Of a DNA stretch of 64,000 bases, positions 47,601 through 57,858 are shown one piece after another (position 1 is the stretch's first letter; every line of letters starts with the position of its first letter). The translations under genes were made by a program, and so were the position numbers. The DNA is from Chrysoporthe austroafricana. Taxonomy: Eukaryota > Ascomycota > Sordariomycetes > Diaporthales > Cryphonectriaceae. The notes beneath the pieces are model-generated. The model searched no databases. It was given only the letters and a program-made list of their open reading frames with translations, and was not told the origin of the DNA. Location of the stretch: assembly GCA_001051155.2 (NCBI GenBank), contig JYIP02000005.1, positions 1,116,001-1,180,000 on the forward strand, read 5' to 3'.

Positions 47601-47734
47601 TGGGCAAGTACATACCCAACCTGACTGGCAAGCCGTTCGCGCTGGAGAGAAGCTATATTCAGGCGGTGGCAGATCTGACAGGGAGTGAGCCTCTGCGGCA
47701 GCTGTTAGCTACGTATGGTGAGCCGCAGGGCTAA
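41660..47734 (+). CDS. hexB: Fatty acid synthase beta subunit, HexB-type
   Basis: The partner of FAS alpha; together they build the short acyl starter. The 1978-aa model has exons 41660-46598, 46673-47262 and 47327-47734 (5937 nt), with introns of 74 bp (GTAGGC...TTTTAG) and 64 bp (GTAAGT...CCACAG). Domains: acetyltransferase (FGGQGSHN; Ser near 249 in GATGHSQGIVAAV), enoyl reductase near 550-900 (PPIMVAGMTPTTVPWDF, HIELAAGGY), MaoC-like dehydratase near 1500 (DTNPIHTCRTFA, LHGMFTSA), and malonyl/palmitoyl transferase (FCGQGSQEKGMGM; Ser near 1747 in GHSLGEYSALAG). The length is close to HexB/AflB (about 1890) and to primary beta subunits (about 2050), so its secondary role rests on its position next to the PPTase-less alpha subunit and the PKS. 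It is the right end of the cluster. Confidence 0.93.
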
Positions 47735-48137
47735 CTATGCAAGAACCCTTTGTTTCCATTACGCTTACACTACTTTTGTGAAAGGTGTGCATACGATTGC
47801 GATCAAATAGCCTGAAAAAAGACTAAAAAAGGAATAATAATTGGTGGACTGTTTCCTGGTTCTGAGATGCTAATCCCGGTTGCTCCACAAGCAGACCATG
47901 CGTCTGAACCAATAAGCCGACCACCTATCGCGGTCGCCGAGCCACCGAATTCTTGTCACTGGGCACCGCCAATCTGGGGGTGTTGTCTACATGCTGGGCA
48001 GTGCTATCACGGCGATGGTGCCGCGGGTGAATCTAGGAAAGACCATTGGAGATGTCATCGCTCTGACCCCTTCCCACATCCCGTCCTGAACGCCATGCTA
48101 AACAAAAACTTCCCATTCCCTGATCGTAGCGTGGTGA
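47735..48137. other. Convergent 3' region, right cluster border
   Basis: This is 403 bp between the stops of FAS beta and the J-protein gene. It includes an A-rich block near 47815-47840. No gene is seen. Confidence 0.4.
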
Positions 48138-49094
48138 TTAGACGCCAACGGCATGGCTGAAGACCCTAGCAGCCAGCTGAGTGAGAAGCCTCGCCCTGTC
48201 GCCCTGTGGTAGTTCCTGTTGTCGAAGGTTTAGCCCGGACACCGTCGATCCACCGCCAGCACCCTCACTCCCCTTCCGAGGCCATGAGGAGATTGATCGC
48301 CACTCACCTGGAAGACAGCGTAGACGCTCTTGCCCCTCGCGTCACGGATGGCGCCCAGCCTGTTGCCCGCCACGGCACCCGCTAGCAGGCCGGGCACGTT
48401 CGCGACGATGAACCCCAGCGCGCCCCCGCTCGCGCCGCCCAGCATCCCCCAGAACCGGCTGTTCGCCGTGCCGTTGGGATCCGCCATGCCCTGCTCCCGC
48501 AGCATCTCCTCGAACACGTCGCCGAACTGCTGCTCCTCCGCCTCCTGCCACTGCTGCTGCCCCTGCTGCTGGCCGCCCGCATTCCCCTGCTGCTGTTGGT
48601 TCTGGAAGAAGTTCCACGCCCAGCTGAAGGCGGACTGGTTCGCGTCGGCGCCCTGGGCGCCGCCGGCCCCGGCCTCCGCGAAGGGATCGCCGCCCGGGGC
48701 CTGCGAGGTCGCGCCGCCGCCGTAGAACTTGCGCTGGCTGTCGTACTCCCTGCGCCGCGTGGGGTCGGAGAGGGTATAGTAGGCGTCGTTGACGAGCTGG
48801 AACTTGCGCGTGCGCTCGGGGCGCTCCGGGGAGTTGGCGGGGACGCGGTCGGGGTGGGTCTTCAGGGCGGCGCTGGCGGTGTCGCGTCAGTATCTCCGTG
48901 GTGCGGGGGGAGGGAAGAAGGGCCGGAGATGTCTAGCATCGACGTACCGTTTGTAGGCATCTCGGACCTGCTGGGTTGTTGCTGTCTCCTGGATCTCGAG
49001 GATGGCATCTGGGTAGGGACAGTTAGCCTGGCGAGGACGTGGGGCAGGGCAGGGCAGGCGACGTGCAGTAATTTGGCGGCGGTCCGTACGCCAT
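48138..49094 (-). CDS. J-domain (DnaJ) protein, 243 aa
   Basis: An Hsp70 co-chaperone of the soluble type. The exons are 49094-49067, 49008-48948, 48872-48308 and 48215-48138 (732 nt). The J domain covers about residues 8-75 (NYYAILEI, ATTQQVRDAYKR, HPD in AALKTHPDRVP, NDAYYTLSDPTRRREYD). A Gln/Gly-rich linker, EEMLREQGM, and a Gly/Ala-rich hydrophobic stretch (FWGMLGGASGGALGFIVANV) follow, then a conserved GNRLGAIRDARGKSVYAVFQ and a helical C-terminus. Intron 1 (49066-49009) reads as a GC-AG intron: only the donor GCACGT joins NY to YAILEI in frame. Introns 2 (48947-48873) and 3 (48307-48216) are ordinary. It belongs to the right flank and is not an obvious cluster member. Confidence 0.85.
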
Positions 49095-49786
49095 CTTGAT
49101 GTGTTGATATCTAGGACGTCACTCAGCTGGAGATCTGCAACAAGGAACGGTCGGGAGAGAAAAGTAGGTGTTCGTAGAGGTAGAGGATACTGTGTCTTGA
49201 AGTCGACACCGGTGCATGGACGCCAATCAGGTCATCTGCAATCCAGACGTCGCAGCCGTGTGTCAGGGTTGCAGTGACGTCAATTTATCCCCTACACTAG
49301 TACCTCCGTACTGAGCACAGGCGCATAGGTCTCGTGGTCCGCATTTGTGTTCCATTGTCAACCTACCTGCGCCTCTTCAAGTCTCTTGACTAGCAGAAGG
49401 TAGCACTCATTTCTTCTTGCATACTATATAGTTTATATTTTCTAGATATCATTCGTCTTAGCGCTCTGCAATGCCCACTTCCGCGCCGTTCAAGTTGCTG
49501 ACATTGTCGAGATTTCCGGCCCTCCAGCCTGGCAGCTTGTCCTCCTGTTCCCAACAGGCGCAACGACTCTGTACATCTGATATGCCATTGAAGAGACACA
49601 CAGGCAGTGGCCGGGCGCAGCAGTGAAACTTCGTGATGCGAGTCGTGAAGGCCCAGACCCATAATCCCACCCCCACCCCCACTCTGTAGGTAGCCTGACT
49701 GAGATAACAATGCCATCGTTTCTATAATGATGCGTCGAGTCTAAATGTCTCTGCCTAGATACGCAGACGTCACACATCGGCCCGCC
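49095..49786. other. Intergenic, 0.7 kb
   Basis: This lies upstream of the J-protein gene and downstream of the MFS gene. No gene or element is recognised. Confidence 0.4.
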
Positions 49787-51325
49787 TCAATCCACCTCTC
49801 GCACCTGGTCTCCTGACGCGCCAGCGTCTTGCCGCTCTCTCTCCGGAGTCTTGGCCTTGCCCTGCTCCGGCAGCCACCCCGAGATCAGTGTGAACCAGGC
49901 CGCCAGCACCGTCAGCAACAGCCAGATCGCATACCCCCGGAGCCACTGCGTCCGCGCCCCCAGCGCGAACAGGCTCGTGAACAGCGCCGGCGCGAACGCC
50001 CGCATGAGGCTCACGCCCGCCAGGGCGATCGAGTTGAGCGTCCCCAGGACCCGCATGTTGGGCGAGACGTCGTTGAGTGCCAGCTGGATCGCGGTGAAGG
50101 ACATGCTCACGCCGCAGAAGATGGCCTGGGCCGCGGGCACGACGGCCCAGAAGGCCACGACGGCGCCGTGGCGCAGGAGCACGTTGCCGACCGGCGTGAT
50201 GGCGAAGAAGAAGGGGTAGGCGACCGCGCAGGCGCGGATGACGCCGTTGGTGCCGATGCGGTGCTGCAGCGGCGGGAAGGCGACGAGGAGCCAGAGCGCC
50301 TGCGCGCCGCCGTTCACCGCCATCATGATGCTGATCTGGTAGGGGAGGAGGCCGAAGCCGCCCAGGTCGACGGGAGAGAACAGGAATACGGGGACGATGG
50401 CTGTGTAGGCGAAGGCGAGGATCATGATGTGGCTGTATACGTAGAGAACCATGCTCACGCCTGGCGCCTTGAGGATGTTGGCGATGCTGAGCGACTCGTC
50501 CTTGGGCTTGGCGACGCCGTCCTCCGCTGTGGGATCGCCCTTGTCCAGCGTCTCCTTGACGAAGAGAGAGGCTGTGATGGCGCCTATGAACCCCAGGCCG
50601 GCGATGACGAAGCTTGATAGGGCGTACGGGTAGTCGAGGAAGAACTGGACGTGTCCAAACAGCCGGGGATACTGATGTGCCGGGTCGGCCAGCGCCCCTC
50701 CCATGATAGGACCCAGCAGGAGGCCGAGGTTGCCCGAGAAGGCGAACCAGCTGAATGCGACGGCCTGGGTGCGACGAGTCGAGATCTCAGTGAGCATGGT
50801 CCTGATGGTAACGATAGTGCCAGCGAAGACGCCGGCTATGCAGCGGAACAGGATCATCTGCCACAGGGTCTTGGCCGTGCCGAATATCGAGGTCGCGACG
50901 GAGACGCCGACGAGGCTGAACACGAGGACGGGTTTGCGCCCGAGGCTGTCCGCGGCCTTCCCCCAAAAGATCATGACCAGCGCCTGGGTGAGGGAGAACA
51001 GCGACTCGATCAGCCCGGAGTAGAAGCCCACGTCGGCGTCCGCGAGGTTGCCGTTCTCCTGGGCCATCTGGTTGATGTAGGGGAAGATGGAGAAGAACGC
51101 CATCGGCTCGATCACGCGCGCAAAGCATAGCCAGAAGACCTGCCACTTCGGCAAGGGGTGGTCATCCTCCTCGGCCTCGTCGTCGTCGCCATCTTGCCGG
51201 CTGCTGACGTCGTCAGCCGGGCCCGCCGCAGCCGGATCTGCTGCAGGTGCAACGCTCTGGGTCGCGAGGAGCGGCGTCCGCTCTGTGGCCGACGAGGTGG
51301 CGGCGTTGTCTTCGTCACGGGCCAT
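49787..51325 (-). CDS. MFS transporter (DHA1/tetracycline-resistance-like, ZIFL-type), 512 aa
   Basis: A single-exon membrane transporter with 12 predicted helices. The N-terminus is disordered and acidic (DGDDDEAEEDDHPLPKWQ). The first helix, WLCFARVIEPMAFFSIFPYI, has the family start. Motif A is seen in FWGKAADSLGRKPVLV and motif C in SGNLGLLLGPIMGGALAD. A charged central loop (VKETLDKGDPTAEDG) separates the two halves. Similar fungal proteins (yeast YCR023C type) are vacuolar or plasma-membrane exporters of unknown substrate. The ATG at 51325 is used because the frame upstream lacks resemblance. It lies 2 kb beyond the last cluster gene with the J-protein gene between, and its promoter shows no cluster motif, so I do not count it in the cluster. 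Confidence 0.88.
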   Translation of the reverse strand: MARDEDNAATSSATERTPLLATQSVAPAADPAAAGPADDVSSRQDGDDDEAEEDDHPLPKWQVFWLCFARVIEPMAFFSIFPYINQMAQENGNLADADVGFYSGLIESLFSLTQALVMIFWGKAADSLGRKPVLVFSLVGVSVATSIFGTAKTLWQMILFRCIAGVFAGTIVTIRTMLTEISTRRTQAVAFSWFAFSGNLGLLLGPIMGGALADPAHQYPRLFGHVQFFLDYPYALSSFVIAGLGFIGAITASLFVKETLDKGDPTAEDGVAKPKDESLSIANILKAPGVSMVLYVYSHIMILAFAYTAIVPVFLFSPVDLGGFGLLPYQISIMMAVNGGAQALWLLVAFPPLQHRIGTNGVIRACAVAYPFFFAITPVGNVLLRHGAVVAFWAVVPAAQAIFCGVSMSFTAIQLALNDVSPNMRVLGTLNSIALAGVSLMRAFAPALFTSLFALGARTQWLRGYAIWLLLTVLAAWFTLISGWLPEQGKAKTPERERQDAGASGDQVREVD

Positions 51326-52177
51326 GATGTTGCAATGCAGCACTTGGTATGAAGGTGTATGTCTTTTGAAGGCCCAGCCGGGGAAGCTGTCCGTCAAGGA
51401 GCTAGAAGCGTAGCGTAAGATTAATTTGGTGTACAACCCCGGTACGATCCGTCCGGGCCGAGCGCCGGCCAGGGGGCCAAGCAGCTGCGGATTATCTTCA
51501 GCAGCGAGATCTGCTTTCCTTTGCTTGCGTCGAAATATCCCGATATTTCGTCCGCTCTGCCCTGTAGGTTACATCCAGGCCGGCAAAGAACTTCAGGCGT
51601 CACGTTCGGCCCAACCGTTGTGCGTCACATCACCGTGAGCGAGCGCCCTTTACTATCCGACGAGGCTCTACCCCTTCACGGTACACCCTGGCCATGAACG
51701 GGAGAATGAAAGCTCTTTTTATCGCACTGTAGGCTGGCGGACGCTGAGTAGCAGCAGCAGCAGCAGCATCCCTTGGATCCCCTGTTGAAGCAGGGGTGAT
51801 CCGCTTGTGAACAAGCTGTTGGTCGTTCCCGTGGCTTTGGGGTGCAGAAGCCCTGCCAAGCGGGTGCGGGAGCCAAATAGATGGATGCAATAAATTACTC
51901 CTTGACCCACAGAAGCGAGAGTATATACTTATATGCGTAGCTATGCATGTGGCCCTAGCGGCTGAGCCACCGCGTGATCTTCCCTCTGAACACCGCGCTA
52001 TCCCAAGCAAAGCGAGCTTGCCATGTCGCTTTTATTCGTGACGCCGAATGAATGATTTCCGAAAGCACAAATGCATGCGAGTACAGCCCCCCCGAATGTC
52101 GCTAGACCGAAGAAATGGGAGAGTGAAAAGAAAAGAGGGAAAAGCAGAGTAAAAATACATTCTTCGGCGGGCTGGCC
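51326..52177. other. Intergenic, 0.85 kb
   Basis: This is upstream sequence of the MFS gene. An AGC repeat lies at about 51750-51768. No gene is recognised. Confidence 0.4.
51750..51768. repeat. AGC trinucleotide repeat
   Basis: Six AGC/GCA units in an intergenic region. Confidence 0.8.
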
Positions 52178-53455
52178 TCAAGATGGCAGCGAGTATCGCC
52201 ACACAAGACTCGCGCCCTCAATCGCCGGCAGTCTGGGGCATCCTCCCGACTTCGCCAGTTTCCGCACCATCTTCAACCTCCGCAGCTGCCTGTCCTCGTC
52301 CCCGTCCACGTCTTCTGCCTCGGTCATCCGTTTTCTCTTCTTGCAAGGGCGCGCCATCGTGGCCGTGCCTGCCAGACCCAGCTTCAGTCCCGTCTCCATA
52401 TCGCGCTTGAAGACCTGCCGGAAGCGCACCCAGTCGTCGCTGGTCGGCACAAGACCCCGTATGTGTTTTGTTTCTTCATTTTCTCGAGGGTCGACGCCGC
52501 CATCATCCTTCTCGACCACAGGCGGGTAGTAGGCGATGTCGTTGGCATGCGGGAGCCACGGTTTCTCGCTTGTCCATGGGACGCGGTAGAGGTGTCTGTC
52601 GCCATCGCCATCCATCAGGTAGAACGCAGGATCCAGAGGTCCCGAAGGGCAGCCCGCCGACTCTCTTCGAGTGGTGACAGGGGGTGTTGACGACGTTGTC
52701 TCTCCCCTACCGAGCAGTACCCTTGGCGGAGACGGCCTTGAGCTAACCTGGTATACCGTTGCATTCCGCATCAGGTCCCCATCCGGCGCACAACACCCCA
52801 TCATTGAGCCGACCTGCTTGGGCGAGGGCATCTCTGAGACCTCAAACTGCATCTCCTGGTGTACCACGAACACCAGTCGCTCCAGCACCGGGAATGTTCC
52901 CAGCCTTTGTAGGAACTTCCCCATGTTGCCCCTCGTCAGCTTCTTCCACCCTAGCACAGGATGCCACACGCCCGTGTGCACGCCGTACGACGTCCCAAAT
53001 GCCAAACTCCGCAGATTGTCCCTGATCAGAGGGATCTGTCCCATGAACAGGAGCGTGCGCAGAAGATTTCGCCCGAAGAGACATGACTCCAACATCAGCA
53101 TATCCCGGCTTAGATCAACATACTTGGTGGTTCGTCCCAGCGTCAACGGTCGGTAGTGGTGTAGTGCGAGAGAGCGAGACTCCCGGCACACGGCAGCGAG
53201 TGCGGGCGGCGACTCGGAGTAGTGGTTGGCGAAGCGGAGACCCTGCTGGGGGAGTGTCTTTTGGGAGGCGGAGGCTGGGTAGATGTCAAAGACGCAAGGT
53301 TCGGGAAGGGACAACTCCCAGATAATGTTCCGCAACTCCGGCGGGAGGAGGGTGAATCTGTGCAGGGTGGTGGGTGCTGTCGTATTTTTCGAGTTGTGCG
53401 GGCGAGGTAAAGCCGAGGCCGTTGTGGTTGTCTCTGTCTTGATGGGGAGACACAT
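52178..53455 (-). CDS. 2EXR-domain protein, 425 aa
   Basis: A protein of a large fungal family of unknown function, marked by the 2EXR domain: FTLLPPELRNIIWELSLPEP near residues 34-53, followed by PALAAVCRESRSLALHHYRP. Single exon. The domain covers roughly residues 30-220. The C-terminal half is hydrophilic, with SRPSPPRVLLGRGE and a Lys/Arg cluster (CKKRKRMTEAEDVDGDEDRQLRRLKM) that could act as a nuclear signal; that is an inference. There is no signal peptide. The start at 53455 gives a short polar leader before the domain. Confidence 0.82.
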   Translation of the reverse strand: MCLPIKTETTTTASALPRPHNSKNTTAPTTLHRFTLLPPELRNIIWELSLPEPCVFDIYPASASQKTLPQQGLRFANHYSESPPALAAVCRESRSLALHHYRPLTLGRTTKYVDLSRDMLMLESCLFGRNLLRTLLFMGQIPLIRDNLRSLAFGTSYGVHTGVWHPVLGWKKLTRGNMGKFLQRLGTFPVLERLVFVVHQEMQFEVSEMPSPKQVGSMMGCCAPDGDLMRNATVYQVSSRPSPPRVLLGRGETTSSTPPVTTRRESAGCPSGPLDPAFYLMDGDGDRHLYRVPWTSEKPWLPHANDIAYYPPVVEKDDGGVDPRENEETKHIRGLVPTSDDWVRFRQVFKRDMETGLKLGLAGTATMARPCKKRKRMTEAEDVDGDEDRQLRRLKMVRKLAKSGGCPRLPAIEGASLVWRYSLPS

Positions 53456-56400
53456 GGCGGGCCAGAGGAAATGGAGGGTACGACAGCGGGCAGAGTATAG
53501 CTCAGTCCACTAGCAAACATATCTCAGCTCCCTTGGTTGCAGTGCTTGTGTTGTCCGCCGTTGCCTCTGTTAATTGTCGTGCGTGCAACCCTGCCTCTTC
53601 CTCCCACTTCGTCCGTCGGCCACGTAAGATAGGCAATACGACACGAGAGCCGCCAAATCCGCGCCGTTTGTCGTCGTGATATGAAACAACCCGTGAAGTT
53701 GGAGAAGAAGCGGCAGCAGCAGCAGCAAAAGAAGAAATAATAATAATTTCCGTGGGTAATTCGTCACTGTTGCTCCAGGTCGTGCATTTAACACGCCAGT
53801 AATTCAACTTGACTAGCCTAGGACCGATCCCACGCGAGGCGTCTACACTAGCCCTTTGTCGCTTGGACCCCGCAAACCGAAAAAAATATCTTGGTGGATG
53901 CTCAGGCTTCCTGGGTTGAGTTTTTAAGAAAAGGGCCGCTGTCGAGACCTAGGGGAGGAAATATGAGATGTGGGAATATCATATATTGCGCAGTCGGGTA
54001 ATGAGATGAGGCAGTCGTATGAATCGTGGCCAGCCGTAGGAATGGTCTCGTGCTCGTCCTGCAGTTGCCCCGATGAGTGACTGTCGGTGTAGTAGGAAGG
54101 ATAGAATATCAAGTGAATCGAGACGGCATATAGATCTGCCTCGGCACGATGTCCCTTTTTGGGGGGTCGGCGTACTATTGAACCCAGAACGAAAGGGCCC
54201 GCCGCTTGACATTGGGCACACAGACGCCTGTACGGAATAGTCCGTGCAGGAAGGCTTGCATGAGATGCCGGCCAAAATGCCAGAAACGAGTTAGACAGGG
54301 GATCAAGTTGACACCACTCACCGAAAATTATAGATTGAATATGGTCACCGATGGATTGGGATCCGAGCATGTAATAAAAGCAACTAAACCTTCCGCAACA
54401 GGAAGCGTACCACACCATGGGGACCCTGTGATTCGCAGAGATTGCGCGGAATGGAGCATGGATCTAAGCTTAAGGCTATGGCCTGGCAGGGGTCATGGAT
54501 GATGCGTAACTAGTGACAGGAGATGAAGGCAAATCTGAAGATATTGCATCAATCTGCGAGGCTCTCTTAGAGCGGATGATGCGCGAAAGAGGCACTCGTG
54601 GTCGGGGAGAGGGCATATTGGTCATAGTCCCGTCTTCACTGCGGGCCACGCCATCTCGACGCCCCGGGCGCTGGATCGTGAACGGAGCCCAGTAATTGAC
54701 AGCTCGAACAGGTATCCCTCACCGGATACTCCGGCGAAGAGCCGTCGGAGCTCGGGAACTTTTCCTCGGAAGCTTACCGTCGGGTGCAAGGTTGTTGACG
54801 ACGACCGTCGTCCTGGACGTTGAAGTCGGGGCCGGATTGAGCAAGCATTGGCTGCATGCCGTCCGCGGACGGCCAGCCTCTCCTCGAAGAAGTACGGTAG
54901 CGATGACGAGTGGCCCGCAACCTTGGCTTGGTTTGAAACGTGACCACGGAACCCATCTGCAGCGTGGCAGCGGGCGTGTGAAGTCGATCTCGGCTGAGGT
55001 GATCGAATAGCCTTGGCCGTTCCGCTGGGAATCGCCACCAATGGTGCTGTGTGTCGCGGCTATAGAGTGCCGTGGCAAAATGCCAACTAAACGTGAATTT
55101 GCCGGACATGGTAGGTGGTCGGTGATGAGGAGGATTGAATCACGGAGGTGAAGACAAAGCCATCCACTGCTTTCCGAATCACCCCCGCGGATGCCACAAT
55201 AGACCCTAGTCTATCGAGGCTATACTGCGCAGAGGCTCCGACATAGTAACAAATTGGAACGCCTGTCGAGGACAATAACGACGGGCCCACAGGTGCCCAT
55301 GGTTGCGCCCTATCATCGTCGAGGATGGCGTTGCCCAGCGGGACGATGGATTGTAGATCCGAATCCTCTACATTGGGACCAGTTGGCTGCCATCGAAATC
55401 CCCTACCAAGATCAGATGCTCGAGCCACAGCTGTCGACCCGTCGTCTCGGTCCCTCGGTCCAGTCCAGCCTCACAAGGCCTTACATGGCACGCGGACGTC
55501 AGGCCGCTGTCGACTAGACCGGCAGGCGTGTAGCTGAACCACACTGACGGCGTGCGATGGCGTGCATTGCTTGCGTGGACTGGTGTGTGTCACTTTCGGT
55601 CATCTGCCGGCATCGTGGGCCATTGGGCCACTATCGTCGAGGAAGCCAATGCAAATGTCCTGCGCGGGCGGGGTGGTGCTGTCGTAATGAGCTTAGGAGA
55701 GCCGAAAAGATTGGTATCGACGGGGATTTAGATTGAAATATTGATGACGGGCCACACCCTGGCACACCCCTGGCACAGGTGCCATGGCACTGCATGGATA
55801 GATATTCTGCATGCTTTGAAAGGAAAACTTATTCCCACCGGGAGGGAACCTGCGAGGGTCGGAACAAGGAGTTTTAATAATCCGGCACTAATCTGCATCC
55901 AGTATGGCGTCCCGTTGCCCGGTGCCTGCCCCACCGCAGGCGCGAGCCGCCAGCCATAAAAATTTCCACGATGCGGCTCGAAGCTTCGCTTCCTCCTTCT
56001 CCTCTTTTCCTTTCTTCGTGCGGCGGCATAACTTTAAAAACATTACCCGTGTTGCTCGAATCCTCACTCTCCTCCGTGGATCTCCAGTGTCAGTTATGCC
56101 ACAGATCGACAAAATTGCAGCCGGCTCTCCACGCCAGTCCTACCCACCTCAGGTCGTGCGCGTCGGTTTCTTCACGGAAGCCGCGAGTGATCTGGGTGGT
56201 GGCGTGGAGGCCGGACATTACTTCAGACCATGTTTGATAATGTAACCACGCCTTCGTGACGAGGAGGTTTGAAGGGGACGGGGGGCGTGTTTGCTGTCAT
56301 GTCAACGTGCTTCAAGAACGGCCTTGTAGGACGCTTCATACAGTCGCGCATCGCCGTGTCGCACTACGATGTAAAGCTACACGAACGCGACAAGCGCCAC

Positions 56401-56711
56401 TTTACTACTTTGAGATTGGGTCAGAGGCGTCAAACTTCGTTGAGTTTCTGTCTATTGATTTTACGAATACCGTTTGGACCACTGCCAATGGTCCCCTACC
56501 CCCCCACGGGTGTCTCGAGCAGGCCTTGCGAGCTCCGCGCCAAAGGGATGAAATGGTCGTAAAGTCATAGTAGCTTCCTGTGCTGGGTATCTGATCCTCT
56601 TGTCCACGTCGACTCGCCATCTTCAAGTGGGCCATCTTCCCCTGGAGGGTAGGTATGATCCCATCATGACGCATCGGGTCGGGGCTGGGGAATGATGGTG
56701 CCTTTACCCTT
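53456..56711. other. Gene-poor stretch, 3.3 kb
   Basis: Several overlapping open frames lie at 54620-55520 on both strands, but none has a recognisable domain and no splice model links them. A short AGC repeat occurs at 53714-53728. A perfect inverted repeat, TGGCAC-AG-GTGCCA, lies at 55771-55784. I call no gene here. Confidence 0.35.
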
Positions 56712-57858
56712 CTATTCGCCAGGTTCATCGCCAATCTTCTCCAACTTGCCCATCTCCCGCTTCTCGCCAGTGTCCCCGATCATGCGGATGCGGTCTATGC
56801 GTGTCTTCTCGCCCTCTCCATCCCCAGACTCCACGAATATGACCAGGCTGTTGATGTTCTGGAATTTGACGAATCGCAGCGCGATGTTAGCCGTGCTATC
56901 CGAGTTCCAGTCCTTCTCGCTCAGCTCAATCATCTGGGTGGGCGTCTCGCCCTCGGCATCATCGAATCCAAGGTTGTGGGGCCGGTTGGTGAACAGCTTA
57001 ATGACCTTGGGTCGCATGATCTCCTCATCCTCGTCTTTGACAGAGGTAACCTGAACAGGGTTTCGATTAGTCAGAGGGTTATTCGCTTTGCCAGAGTCAA
57101 GGGAGATGTACCTGTAGAGTGTGCAGCTTCAACATAGACATGAATGGCGTGAACAGGAGCAGCTGCTCATCGGTGTCGCTGACCACCCAGTCCTTCTCCG
57201 TCTTCTTGCCACCACTCAGCGCGCCTGGCTTGCTTGGGTCGAGCAGCACGCGCACATTGCCGAACTCCTCATCGAAATTGAGCAGCTCAGTTCTCGATAC
57301 CTCGACCTGGTCTGTGACGTCCGTGTAGCCACGCGGTAGCCCCGCGCCCCGCCAGCCCAGCGCGGAGGTGCCACTGCCGCCCCCACTGCTGCCGCCCTCG
57401 CCGCTCTCAGCATTCGCCGACTCCTGTGATATCTTTTCGACAAGAGCCTGCAGTCCCATATGGTCGGCGCCCTGAACCTTCTCGACTAGCTGGCCATCAC
57501 GGAACAGTATGAACGTGGGGATACTCGATATTGCGTAGGCGGAGGCAATCTGCTGCTGTCTGTCGGTGTTGACTTTGGTAAAGGTGACGACGTTGGACTT
57601 GGACAATTTCACGGAGAGCTGCTCATAGAGTGGGGCTATGGCTTTGCATGGCTGACACCAGTCAGCGTAGACTAAAGAAGGTCAATTAGCATTATATACA
57701 GCTGAGAGCCATCTCTGGGCTGGTCATTGTTGTTCAGGGACACTCTGTGGGACGTGGGGGTCAAGCAGGGACTTACAGTCTGCGACGACGACCCTGGAGC
57801 TTCTGAGCAGTTGATTAAACTGCTCAGCACTCTGGATGTTGACTGTGGGGGAGGACAT
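56712..57858 (-). CDS. Thioredoxin-like protein with PITH domain (TXNL1/Txl1 homologue), 326 aa
   Basis: A cytosolic thioredoxin that in other eukaryotes docks on the 26S proteasome through its PITH domain. Exons are 57858-57777, 57671-57112 and 57050-56712 (981 nt), with introns of 105 and 61 bp. The thioredoxin domain (about residues 1-108) has the redox site in YADWCQPCKA, then TKVNTDRQQQIASAY and the cis-Pro in SSIPTFILF. A Gly/Ser-rich linker (EGGSSGGGSGTS) leads to the PITH domain, with RGYTDVTDQVEVSR, SDTDEQLLLFTPF, KVIKLFTNRPHNLGFDDAE and NIALRFVKFQNINSLVIFVE. All are in the order expected for this family, and the length fits. The ATG at 57858 starts the conserved N-terminus. Confidence 0.93.

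Noticed and set aside
49787..51325. Second MFS transporter as part of the polyketide cluster
   Set aside because: A J-protein gene lies between, the promoter has no cluster motif, and the protein is a different, ZIFL-like type.
54622..55428. Several overlapping minus-strand frames
   Set aside because: Three frames are open in parallel with no domain or consistent splicing, as expected by chance in GC-rich sequence.
55771..55784. Perfect inverted repeat TGGCAC-AG-GTGCCA
   Set aside because: It is short, isolated and not linked to any gene start; probably chance.
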